A program made the translations under genes and the position numbers. Positions 33,597-44,604 of a stretch of 64,000 bases of DNA are shown here, piece by piece; position 1 is the first letter of the stretch, and each line of letters opens with the position of its first letter. The notes beneath the pieces are model-generated. The model had not been told where the DNA came from. It worked only from the letters and a program-made list of their open reading frames with translations, and ran no database searches. Source of the stretch: Misgurnus anguillicaudatus (Eukaryota > Chordata > Actinopteri > Cypriniformes > Cobitidae); contig NC_073351.2 of NCBI RefSeq assembly GCF_027580225.2, forward strand, positions 6,676,501 through 6,740,500. The letters are read 5' to 3'.

Positions 33597-35436
33597 CAGA
33601 CCTGCCAACCTTGGAATTTTTTTTTGAGTAGCAACTTACCGCAGCGGCGCGGCGCGAGGTCAGGCACATTTGCTGATCAGTAGTGATTGAGTTCACATGC
33701 TTACTTATGACTTATTACTACAACTTATTACTAAGCAAATTGTTCCCACTCACCACCATATCTAGTCTTTCAACATACAAGTAGGCTATGAAGAACTCAT
33801 TTAATGAAAAGGCAACCTCCAAAAATATGCCTATTAAACAATATGCTTATGGCATATGTCTTAAATACATGGGACATTATAAATAACAAAGAATCAACAA
33901 ATAGCATGCTATGTCCTTGCTTTATATTCCAGCAGGCACATTGACATGAACCTCTAATGGGGCACAGCAGGCCTACCACTACTTTTTCTTTAACATACCT
34001 AACATGAACAGTATTAATATGTTTTAATGCATAAATGCCATGTTAGCAAATGTGCATTCTACAGTACTGATGATAATGAGTCTTTTACACAAATTTACAA
34101 TAACATTACTTAGCTGCTACTACAATAAAAAACATATGTGGATGATCCTTTTGTGTATTTTATCAGCATAGTGTTTAAACCTGCTGAAAAAACAGCATAA
34201 ACCAGCATGATTCCCATGCTGGTTTAGCTGGTGGACACCAGCATACAGCACCAAAACACAACATGGTCTTGGTGGTGCTGGTATGCTGATGATAACCACC
34301 AGCTAAACCAGCACCAAATCACCATGAGAATTAAGCTGGTCTATGCTGGTCACCAGCAAACCAGCAACAAAACATAACATATGCTGGTCTTGCTGGTATA
34401 CTGCTTTTTTTTCAGCAGTGATGCCAACTGTTTATGTAGTGTCCTAAAGTAGATCTAGTGAACTAAACAGTAATGTCATATCTGACAATTCAGAACAGTA
34501 CACAAACATTGATTTTCTCAGCAATAATGCAAACCTCTATACTTGGTTTTGACTGGCTGAGCATATAGTTCGTTTTACCTCCCTCATCATCTATACTTTC
34601 TGCTTCTATTTCCCTGCTCTGCACAAAAAAATCTGATGTACATCGACAGGAGCCAGTAACAATCGAGTAAGAATAAGATTGATTTAAATTCAGAAGCGTA
34701 CTTTTGTTTTGTCATGTTTTCTCGCGTGCCTCACATCACATGCTCTTCTGAGTGAGCGGCGGCAGAGTGCTACAAAAAGTAAACACAGAGGCTCCGCTCG
34801 CGGACATCGATTTCTGCGTGCTCGCGCCAGTTTGTCTTGTGGGACTGCAACGTGTTTACAAGCGTGAATTACGGTTCATATAGCTCAGTTTTTTTGGCGC
34901 GATTAACAATGTAAATGAATATACTGGCAAATAAAGTAAAAACTTAAACTTGAGGCACAACATAGGACACTGGGTACAACAGACTGGGGCACGTACAACA
35001 GTAAAAGGCATCTAGACGCCCCTGGTTGGCAGGCTTATTACAATGGATCCAATTCACAATTCCCATACCCTGCCCATTTACCTTTAAAAACGGTGTTTAG
35101 AACCATCCTCCCTTGTAAAACAAGTCACAGTATGAAGATGGACCGGGATGAAAAACAATTTCGTTATTTTCGTTATTCGCTTCGACGGCTCCCCGCTCTC
35201 CGTTTTGAAGAGTTTAAAACTAGCGCTATGATTGGTCGACGTCGTCTTTTACCAACAGGTTGCTGCCCAATGCGGTTACACAGATAGACGAGTTGCCTAG
35301 TGCGCAAATGCACAGACAGTTTAACTCAAAGCAACCAAAGGCTTTTCGCGTATTTTGAAGTGACAAATCGTAGCAGCGTAGTTTAATGTCTAAATGCGTA
35401 TCTGTTACGCAAAATGCGTAAAGGTTGGCAGGTCTG
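33597..35436. mobile_element. 1.84-kb element inside the hAT gene, CAGACCTGCCAACCTT ends
   Basis: Ends CAGACCTGCCAACCTT and its inverse; CAACTA is repeated directly at 33591-33596 and 35437-35442. Removing it rejoins the hAT exon. The ends resemble hAT termini, but only 6 bp of duplication is exact. Confidence 0.65.
34184..34420. mobile_element. CTGCTGAAAAAA/CCAGCA MITE
   Basis: Starts CTGCTGAAAAAACAGCATAA and ends TTTTTTTTCAGCAG, with an interior full of CTGGTTTAGCTGG-type words in both orientations. Nested within 33597-35436. A related copy starts at 55593. Confidence 0.7.
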
Positions 35437-37062
35437 CAACTAGTGTTCAGGATTTCTTTGCCACAAGGAAGTACAACGACAACTCCCCAGAGCAACGTAG
35501 CAAAGAGGAGTGGATAGTGCAGTGGATAGGCCGCACAGGACTCCCAGCATGAATTGTCGAAGATGAGGAGTTCATCGCCATGATGCCAAAAAGGCAAAAA
35601 ATGTAAACCTGATTGACAAAATTTACAAAGAAGAGAAAGAAAAAATCAAACAAAACCTGGCCACAGCACGCAGAATTACTACAGGGTTGGATATTTGGAC
35701 TAAAAAGGGGCTTACAGCATCTTTCCTGGGAGTCAGCACCTGTTACTTTAACCCTGAGGACAAAAACGTTGAAAACAAACTCCTGAACCTTAAGGAGATG
35801 GTTTACCCTCACACCACAGTGTCGATTAGTACACTTGTGGAGGAGTCAATGGAAGAATGGGGGATCCCTAGAGAGAAGGTCCTCACAACTATTGCTGACT
35901 ATGGCAGCAATATGGTGGCTTCGTTCCACACACATGTAGAAGTTGCCACAACTTCTGAAGAGGACTCAAGAGGTGGAGCACAACGATTCCAATGATGAAT
36001 ATGAGCATCAGGAAGGGGAGGATGACAGGTAAGGCAAGTCTTCAGCATTTATAAAACTGATCATGATTTAATTTTATATACATAAAGACTAAATAAGTTC
36101 ATAGGAACTTAACTATTAGAACTATTTCATCTGGTTCAATAAGGGCTAAAATGGTAAATATGTTTTTCTTATTTCCATGTAGATATGACTACAGAGCCAT
36201 AGAGAGGACCCCATGTGTGGTTCACACCATACAGCTTGTCGTGAATATGGTCCAGAAGTAACCCCCAATCCGAAGGCTGCTTGGAGAAAGTAAGGAAATT
36301 GGTGAACAAATTTAGGAAGTCATCTGTCGCCACAGAGCGGCTGCTGCAGAAGTGTGCTCTGGTTCTGGTAAAAGACTGTCCCACCAGGTGGTCAAGTTGA
36401 TTTGCTATGATTTCACGCTGTTTTGAAATCGAGGAGCACCTCACAGCTGTGGCTGAGTCCATGGGCTGGGACAGCCTGCCATTTGTAAGTCACTTGAAAG
36501 TGACACTCAATCACTTTCCCTAGTTGTGCCAGCACTCATGGATCTCAAAAACCACCTGTCAGAGTTCTCGCTTGCACATGGGCGAACCTACAAAGATGCA
36601 GCTACTCTAGCTCAGAAGATGTTGTCCAACATGGATAGGCGCTTTAGTTTCTGTTTCTTGACATAATGGCTGACAACTTCTCACCACTTCCTGCAGCAGC
36701 ATGCTTTGTGGACCCTTGTGTAGCTAAAACCTTTCTGGAAAATTATGACAACAAAGTACAGAATCTTGTCAGAAAGGCAGAGGACTACATTGCTTATCTT
36801 GTGCCACAAAGAGTGCAAGTATGAGAAGAGCAGTTGACTGATGATGAGCAAGTCACAAATGAGGGTACAGATACAGAACTTCCAGAGTCAACCCCTGCAA
36901 AGTGGCGTCGATTTAATGCTAATCATCCATCGAGGCCCAAGACAACAAACATAAGGCAGGAGATTTTAAAATATAAAGAGCGGCTGTCCAAATCCCACCA
37001 GACTGCTGCTACCAGTGCGGGGGTTGAGGAATCCGGCATTGAGTATTGGTTAACTCAATGTT

Positions 37063-37910
37063 TTTTCAACTCCGCCGCATTGCCAAGCTCCAATTGTTTT
37101 TCAACTTCGCCGCATTGCCAAGCTCTGTCCTTATGTTAGCCCAAATGACGCTGAATCTTTGGTACATGCGTTTATCACATCTTGTCTCGACTACTATACT
37201 GCTCTTTTTTCCGGACTACCAGCACACTCTGTCTCACGTCTGCAATATATTCAAAACTCTGCCGCTAGATTGCTAACTCACACTAAGCGATCTGCTCATA
37301 ATATCACTCCAATTCTGTTCGACCTTCACTGGCTACCTTTGTCCTCTTGTATTTCCTACAAAATTCTCCTGCTTACCTTTAAGTCACTAAATGGTCTTGC
37401 TCCTTCCTATCTCTCTGACTTACTTTCTGACTGTAAAATCCTCTGTGAACCAAGATTTCGCCTTTCATCTATGGGTGGTAGATCTTTCTCAGTTATAGCC
37501 CCTAAGCTATGGAACTCTCTTCCCTTGTCTCTGAGGGCTACAACAACACTGCATGAATTTAAGTCTAAACTCAAAACCCATTTGTTTAATAAATACTATC
37601 TGTCATGACATGTTTTTCATAATCAGGTTCCTTACACTCAATTATCCTGTTGCTCAGATTTTTGACTTACCAACCGATTTCCATGTTGTCCTGATCTGAT
37701 CCTGCTTGTTTTAGTTTCTGTTTTGTGTTATTTTTGGTTTTTGTTTATTTCACTTGCAATGCGAAACGCACCTGCGATCGCTTGGACTGGGCAATTGTCC
37801 ATTGTCTGCTGCTGTATGTATTTACTGTTTACTCCTAACTGTTATTGTGACGCGTCCTTGAGCTTTGGAAAGGCGCTATATAAATTAAACTTATTATTAT
37901 TATTATTATT
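37063..37910 (+). mobile_element. 5'-truncated L2-like LINE inserted in the hAT gene
   Basis: Flanked by AATGTT at 37057-37062 and 37911-37916. An open frame at about 37159-37608 encodes the reverse-transcriptase C-terminus (SCLDYYTALFSGLPAHS, SAARLL, HWLPLSS, LWNSLPLSLR). Ends in an (ATT)n tail, as L2-type elements do. Confidence 0.8.
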
Positions 37911-38011
37911 AATGTTGTTCCACTGTGTTTCCAACACTTAAACCTCTGGCCGATGCCAGCCTCTCAGGCATTTACAGAGAGGGTCTTCAGTGTAAGTGGT
38001 TACCTCTCTTG

Positions 38012-38698
38012 TAGTCTCAGCCTCAGACGTCACGCCCACAAACTGTTGGCTGAACGTCTGATGTTTTTCGTACACTTTTCTGGAAACCCTGTGAGAATGT
38101 CGAAGTCAGCTTTGATTGGTTGAAAAAAAACGGATTTCCAGGAGACGCGAGTGTCGCAATTAGTTTCGGTCCCTGGAAAACAAAGCTCTGACGTTCCATT
38201 GAGGAAGAGAGTGTTCACATGGATAATAATGAGCAGTTATCATGATCAGCTAAACATTGGATTCTTAAAAATATGCAAAGTTCGCGGCATCGACTCTCTA
38301 AAAGACGTCCAAGAGTATTGCTTGAGGCAGTTAGTGGAGTCAAAAAGTTTAGTTCTCCTGAATTGCTTGTATGTGTTAAAACGTGGAGAGATATGCTTCA
38401 AACAGACGTTTAACGGGAGCGTCTCATTGGTGTGGCTGTTGATGAAGTGCACAACGTTGTCCTATTGTGAGTAATGTTGTTTATTTAGATGCTATTCGGT
38501 TGCGGCTGGTTATTTCAATAACTGACTTGTTGCCAGCTGGCTCGTTATTGTGGGGAGTCCGAAACGTGACGCTAGATGAAACAAACTGTGATTGGTTGTT
38601 TGACATGTCGGTCAAACAGCTCGTGGACGGGATTTGTCCAGAAAAAGCAGCGAAAAACACCAGACCTTCAGTATTGAAGGTCTGGCTACGCGAGACTA
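38012..38698 (+). mobile_element. 687-bp TAGTCTC-ended element carrying a RecQ-like helicase fragment
   Basis: Starts TAGTCTC, ends GAGACTA and is flanked by the 9-bp repeat CCTCTCTTG (38003-38011, 38699-38707). Inside, a frame encodes IDSLKDVQEYCLRQLVESK, and in another frame IGVAVDEVHNVV with the DEVH box at 38438-38452. These resemble the RecQ-like helicases dispersed in fish genomes; the ATP-binding P-loop is missing. Superfamily not assigned. Confidence 0.55.
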
Positions 38699-38780
38699 CC
38701 TCTCTTGTGGTCGCAGAAACCAGGCTAGGATCATTTTGGAAAGAAGCGCTTTCCTCAAAGTAAACAAGCCTAAGTAGTTA

Positions 38781-39002
38781 ACTGCTGGCCTAAACAGACA
38801 TGCAAGAAGCATCGTGCATGCAACATTTCCAATATCCATGCAAAAACTGCTGCTCCTAAATTGTTGATATTGATTTGGTTGTAAAGACTTTTTTCAGAAC
38901 AAATATGATAAGTTCAAGCCAACACAGTGTTAACAGAGCTGAATACTAAATGTATGTAGACTTTTAACCGTTTGACGAATGTTGGTTTTATGACAATCAA
39001 AC
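38781..39002. other. probable 3' flank of the hAT gene
   Basis: No coding signal. The same non-coding sequence appears to continue after the 39007-41914 insertion, from 41919. Confidence 0.35.
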
Positions 39003-39424
39003 AAATGAAGAGTTTGGTTCCAAAACGCGATAAACGCCATTTTTGAAAAAAAATTGAGTTACTGCCAAAATCAGTATTATATCAGGTCAGTATTTAAAAG
39101 TAAATTCTTAATTTTATGCAAAATCCAATATCTGCAGTGTTATTCTGTCACCTTTTCTTTCTTTTTTCCCAAAACGCGATAAACGCCAGTCCTCCTTTTC
39201 TACAGAACGCAATAAATCTGCTCCACATATTACAGCGCACCATTCCACGCATTGTGAACAAACAATGACGGTGCGTTGAGTACACGCAATCTTAGTTTTC
39301 CTCATCTACTTTATACTTCGTGATCAACGAACAAACAAAAGCAAAATAATACTTTAATGGCATTGATAAACCTGTGGTTGTTTTCTGTGATGGGAAAAAT
39401 TGTAAGTCATCAACATTCAATAAC

Positions 39425-41011
39425 TTAAAGGGAAACTTCACCCATTTGCATTAAGCTTTGTACCGTTAGAACCCCAGTCATGTTTTTGAATGGTCGTGCA
39501 CCATTCCCTCAGTTTCCCCTGAGAGGGGAGAAATACTGATTTCAGTGAGGCACTTCCTTCTTTCAATGATGTAAAAATCGTCATTTTGCGTCATTGAAAG
39601 AAGGAAATCCTGTATCTCTATTGAGTGTGAAAGACTACAGACACTCATTCCTCATTTTTCCAAGGTGGGGGCTATTTGTGGGACCCACTCACGCTTCAGA
39701 CCAATTACAGATAAGTGGGTGGGACTTACGAAAATATACGAACACAGACGGAAAAAAAACGATCAGCCGCCATCTTTATGCTAAGCTAAGCTAAACAGAA
39801 GTTGTGGAGCGAGCCAGAATTCATACAATAACAGTGGAAGCTAACGAATATTACATGGAAGAGGGTGATTTTACAAGCGTGATGCTCTAATCCGCTGTAC
39901 ATTGCACCTTTAAGAGCCACAATACTGCAAAGAGCTGAGGCAGATGTAGGAACAGAAGCCCGAGGAGAAGCCGGAGCCTGGGCATCGGCTGGGTAGAGGA
40001 GCCCGGTGAAGACGCAGCAACCATCGGCCTCTGCTGCGTAGAGAAGCTTGGACAGACTACTGCCTGTATTCTCGCTGTGTGCTTGCTTTATTACATTTCT
40101 GCATCAGATAAGGATATGGCCGTTTGTTTGGTGAAGGTTTCTAGGCAAAAGAGGAACTTTGCGCGCGTTTGGAATGTTTATTTCACGGACATGTTTCGGT
40201 TTACGAGCAGACGCGCTGCGGAGTATATAGGCTTGGACGGACTCGCGCCGTTTGCTTTCGGTTTAACATTTCTGGATCAGATAAGGATATGAACGTTTGT
40301 TTTGTGAATGTTTCTGGTCGCGTGCTTATTTCAAAGACGTGTTTCGGTTTACGAGCACAAGCTCCAAGAGCTGAGGCAGCGCGTCTGTGAAGATATTGTG
40401 CAGGGGACGCGTTTGTGTGGAGGATGCAGGGATAAACTGACGTCTGACTAAAGTGAGTGTTTATATTTTCTTTGTTATACTAACGTGGCATTTATGTACA
40501 CAATAGCATATCTGAGCGGTGTTTTATATGTCTATATTGTGAGAAAAACTAAATAAACATTTAAAATGCATACCCTTTTTTTAAGTACTTGGAAAGACAT
40601 TTGTACTGCGGATCTGAAACCGCACGTTACTGTTTGAATAAGACTTTGCTACACACCAGGCCAGAGTGTTATTGTGTGTAACACAATGTAACATCACGTT
40701 TAAAAGTAAATCATGATTGGTGTCAGTCAGACACAGTGGTGGTGGCTATTTTCTTTGTTTTACTAACGTGGCATTTATGTACATAATAGCATGTCTGAGC
40801 CGTGTTCCGATTAATGGGAGTGGCTTGCAGAGCTGTGCATTGTGGTGCATAGTGGCAGTTGTAGTTTTTCATACAAATGTGCTCTAAAGTCACATTTTGT
40901 CTTTTCTCTGTCAAATAGGCACAAAATTCTACATTTATGTTACATTTTGACTACAAATATGACTCACTTTCCATAAAGATTAATGTTCCTATCGGTGAAA
41001 TGGCCCTTTAA
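39425..41011. mobile_element. 1.59-kb TTAA-bounded element nested in copy 2
   Basis: Starts TTAAAGGGAAACTTCACCC and ends GGTGAAATGGCCCTTTAA. The left end is related to the palindromic element at 42649. Contains a 173-bp tandem duplication (about 40093 and 40266) and a ~283-bp-spaced repeat of ACTAACGTGGCATTTATG. Confidence 0.65.
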
Positions 41012-41185
41012 GCGAGAGGCACTCAGGAGACGGGTGCTTGTTCTCCCGACAGCATATGTGAAGTTTATGTGATGCTAACACATTGACCCCAGGGGATCTT
41101 ATGAAAAACTTTCCATTATTTTACTCAAAGTCAACGAAAATCGAGCAGGACCAAAACATTTTACAGCGGATTGCTTTGAAAAATG

Positions 41186-41584
41186 TTAAAGAGTAACTAA
41201 ACCCTAAACCAACTTTTTTTAGTTAATGATCTGTAAGAATGATGCTTTATTAGTGCTGTTCATTGATTTTAGTACGTTTTTTGACATTAAGATATAAAGT
41301 GTTTCAATACTGCAATATATGGTGTAAAAACGTCTAAGTGCTGCCCTCTTCAGGTTGAACGGTGGCTACTGCAGTTGAATTTTCCTATTGGATGTTGGGT
41401 CCAAAAAATGACTCGTGACGTAAGCAGGTTCAAGCTCACCACGCCCTGTTTACGATCTCACCACACACTTGGTACTAGCTTAGTTCCTCCCCTCTATCTC
41501 CGTTAGGATCTGCCCACTTTTCTTGCATTTTTCAAATATTGCCAGTGGGTGGAGGCTTTGACCAGGGGTTTAGTTACGCTTTAA
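41186..41584. mobile_element. TTAA-target MITE, 391 bp
   Basis: TTAA at 41186-41189 and 41581-41584 flanks AGAGTAACTAAACCC and GGGTTTAGTTACGCT. Copy 1 of the host element carries the empty site (TTAA once) at the matching place. Confidence 0.82.
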
Positions 41585-41918
41585 GCGACGGCGTCAAGTA
41601 TAACCACAGCAATAACAGTGATCTTAATATGACAAAGTAAGTGTTTTGATTAATGCCATTTAATGTTTATTTTTTTATCAGTGTATACCACTAGTCAACT
41701 AAATTTTGTGGATAAAATAATTTGTTTTTATAATAAATCTTTGAAAATCAAGTTATGGATTTGAATTTTTTATGTTTTTATAACCTAAAGATGCTATGTG
41801 AAAGTTTGTAACAGAAAATAGGGGTTTTCATCTTGTCACTTTCTTGGTATAGAAAACACGTTTTTACCAAAATTTGTCAAAATGGATTTATTGCGTTTTG
41901 GAACCAAACTCTTCAAAT

Positions 41919-42648
41919 ACTCTATCTGTGCCAGGCACCAGAGAAAAAAAATCAGATGTCAAAAATATAGCTAAAAAGTAATGTGTACAGTACAGGACAG
42001 TTTTTTGTTGTTGTCGTTTGTGACAACCAGTCTTAAAATAATACATCCAGGAGGTTACAGTTTACACACACATTTTATTATAATTTTTTTCAGTGTGTTA
42101 ATTTAAATTGATAATTTGTAGCTTGAGCATTCAACACCTTGTTTCTCTTTATTTTTAAAGAGATAATTTTTTTGTGCCATTGTCATGAAATGCTCTCTTA
42201 TTTATTGTTTTTATTTATTTTATTTAAATTTATGTGTGTGTACTTCTAACATGTTTGGTTAAAATAAATATGTTGCAAGTTCAAATCAGAGCATCTTCCG
42301 TGTCTGGAATGTATGTATTCTTGAGTCTATAGATGGGTTGCTCGGCGACGTCTTTAACTGGTTGCGTGCGCAACAGAGAGGCTGAAAGAAGAGACGTGCC
42401 TTGTGTTAGTAGGCTAGTTGCGGTGTCTGTAAGTAAAAATGCCAAGGAGTTGTTACGTGGATAATAGTACCCGAGTCAGTGCTGGGTGCCTGATGTTAAC
42501 ATACCAGTAGATGCGACTATTACATTACTAGCCTAACATTATAATTCATACATGTATCACAGTAACACTGCAAAAATAAAGACAGAAAAACAGATCCAAC
42601 TAAAATCAAGTTTTATTTATATACAAACAATAAAGAACGCTTCAATAA
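41919..42648. other. no gene seen
   Basis: AT-rich sequence; probably the old hAT 3' flank at the start, then unassigned sequence. Confidence 0.35.
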
Positions 42649-42961
42649 TTAAAGGGATACTTCACCGATTTAGCATTCAGCTTTGTATCTGTAGAAACCC
42701 GGCAGTATTACTGAATGACCATGTTTCCCTCCATCATTTCCCCCTGAGAGGAGAGATATCTGCATTTTGGTTCTGCAAAAAAGTCCTCCGATGATGTAAT
42801 ATGACGATTTTTGCATCATCGGAGGACTTTTTTGCAGAACCAAAATGCAGATATCTCTCCTCTCAGGGGGAAATGATGGAGGGAAACATGGTCATTCAGT
42901 AATACTGCCGGGTTTCTACAGATACAAAGCTGAATGCTAAATCGGTGAAGTATCCCTTTAA
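42649..42961. mobile_element. perfect 148-bp-arm palindromic TTAA element
   Basis: Arms 42649-42796 and 42814-42961 are exact inverse copies as far as I can read, with a 17-nt loop. Both ends carry TTAA followed by AGGGATACTTCACCG. Both strands therefore encode the same short meaningless frame. Confidence 0.9.
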
Positions 42962-43303
42962 GGTTGTTGCAGTAGCGGATCAGCTCACTGGGCTTTCTGC
43001 CTCCTGGATGCGCGCGCACCCTGCAATGTTTGTAAACCGGCAACCCATCTTTAAGGTAACAATAATATTATAATAAGATAACCTTGTTTAAAATGGGTTT
43101 GGCTAAAATAAATTTTTGGTTTCGCCTACACTACTAGGTACTTATACTTTATTGACTGGATTAAATAGAATTGCATTTCTTAAAAGAGACTAAAATACAA
43201 TTTTCATTGACTAAAAATGTCATCAGTTTTCGTCGACTAAAACTAGACTAAAATGGTCATTGATAAGTCTGACTTAAATAAGACTAAAATGCCCAGACTT
43301 TTA

Positions 43304-43542
43304 GGGGCGGTTTCCCGGACAGGGATTAGACTAGTCCTAGACTTAAACACTTTTAAGAGCTCTCCAAACTGAAAACAACTTGCACTGTCACTTCTTAAAA
43401 TACATCAGTGCCCTTTGTTTTACCTCAAAATGCACACAGGTAATGTTTTTAGTGAGGCATGTTTGTTAAAACTAGTTATATTTCCTAATTAAACTAAGGC
43501 CTAGTCCTGGATTAAGCTAATCCTGGTCCGTGTAACCACCCC
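43304..43542. mobile_element. 239-bp Harbinger-like MITE, GGGGCGGTTTCCCGG ends
   Basis: Starts GGGGCGGTTTCCCGGACAGG and ends AACCACCCC; flanking triplets are TTA and ATA (TWA type). Inserted in a GACTAAAAC-rich repeat. The partner copy at 54551-55435 shares most of the sequence. Confidence 0.72.
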
Positions 43543-43940
43543 ATAGTCAACTTAAACTGACTAGACTAAAAAGAGTGTAAACGTGACTAAAACTAAAATG
43601 GAAGCTTGACCCAAAGACTAGACTAAAACTAAAATTAAAACAGGCCGCCAGAAACAACACTACTTCTGTGGTAAGTTTGGTTTGTTTTATTAGCTACATG
43701 TTTTATGTCTATGTTGATCAATACAAAATTAGGTTTTGGGCCAAGCTGTTTAGAGAGAGGGCCCGCTAAAAATGTGCAAGGTTCTCTCTATTTATGTTTT
43801 AGGTGTATGAAGATAGCAAACCATCTTCAGAGAGGTAAGCCTCACAATTGCTAATCTAGAAGCATTAGGTGAGAGTGTCTTGAGAACGATAGTTACAATA
43901 TGCAAAATCCACACTTACCCTCAACACTCTCGACTATTAC

Positions 43941-44066
43941 CCGGTGTTGGGATTAATACATTACAAAATATAATATATTAGAGTAATATATAAGTTTTTG
44001 CTGTAACGCAGTAATATAACGCATTACTAATAAAATTTGGTAATATTGTACTCGTTACAGTCTTGG
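43941..44066. mobile_element. left end of a hAT-like GTGTTGGG element
   Basis: CGGTGTTGGGATTAATACATTAC with TAATATA/ACGC words is a hAT-type end. A compatible inverted end (AAGTAACTTGCCCAACACTG) is at 49373-49392, so 43941-49392 may be one element filled with later insertions. The flanking octamers do not match. Confidence 0.4.
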
Positions 44067-44565
44067 TAGTTCACAGCGTGGTTTCGAAAGTTAAAAAAAA
44101 ATTAACAGCTTTATTTTACAATTCTACAAGAACTAAGTAATAGTGCTTTGCCAAACTAAAAGTTTTTTGCCAAACTAACCGAGACCGGGCCTTACCGCCC
44201 CGGCTTTTCTGACGAGGCTAACCCCCGAGCCTCTCTTAACTTTACGGTCCAGACCTCCCGTTAGCTTCTAGCAATTAGCACGCGGTCCACAAGCAGTATA
44301 CATCCCCCGCCGGGTCTTAATTTCTGTAATTTGCGAAAAATAATGCGTTTGAAAATGTTTTATAATGGGAATATGTTAGCATTGTACAGGGAAAATTAGT
44401 GTATTGTTGAGACTGCTACATCACAATTTACTCTGGAATCATTATGTGTCATGAGTTTCTTCTCCTGTAGTGTACTTATTAGTGATACTTTTCTGCATGA
44501 TTTGTCTGTTGGCAACATAAACCGTTAATAATAATAATATATAAAATAATAACACAGTATGGTCT
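44067..44565. repeat. uninterrupted copy of the 11289-13556 repeat
   Basis: Continuous through the point where the first copy is split. Ends at ACACAGTATGGTCT, where the retroelement-derived ORF region begins. GC-rich double hairpin at 44178-44240. Confidence 0.7.
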
Positions 44566-44604
44566 TGTCACAGTTGTCAACTGTGTTCTGTGCGTGTGTG
44601 TTAA

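Larger units (their letters stand above)
32732..38780 (+). pseudogene. hAT (ZBED-like) transposase gene, multiply broken
   Basis: Exon 1 (32732-32921) encodes a BED finger (AIWKNFRYIEVE, Cys residues, TNLKRHL) with donor GTAAGT. Exon 2 starts at 33539 and resumes after an insertion at 35437. Catalytic-region blocks follow: LDIWTKKGLTASFLGVS near 35690, WGIPREKVLTTIADYGSNMV near 35860-35920, then after an intron (about 36029-36180) CVVHTIQLVVNMVQ. The dimerisation region is cut by two insertions but resumes as YLSCGRRNQARIILE near 38700-38740. Frameshifts and stops are frequent (e.g. TGA near 35554). Confidence 0.75.
39007..41914. mobile_element. element with GAAGAGTTTGGTTCCAAA ends, copy 2, with two nested insertions
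   Basis: Flanked by AAAT at 39003-39006 and 41915-41918. Its own sequence totals about 930 bp, matching the 948 bp of copy 1 (19215-20162). The extra ~2 kb is the two TTAA-bounded insertions at 39425-41011 and 41186-41584. Confidence 0.75.

Noticed and set aside
42552..43043. Identical short proteins on both strands near 42.8 kb
   Set aside because: They are a by-product of the perfect palindrome, not genes.
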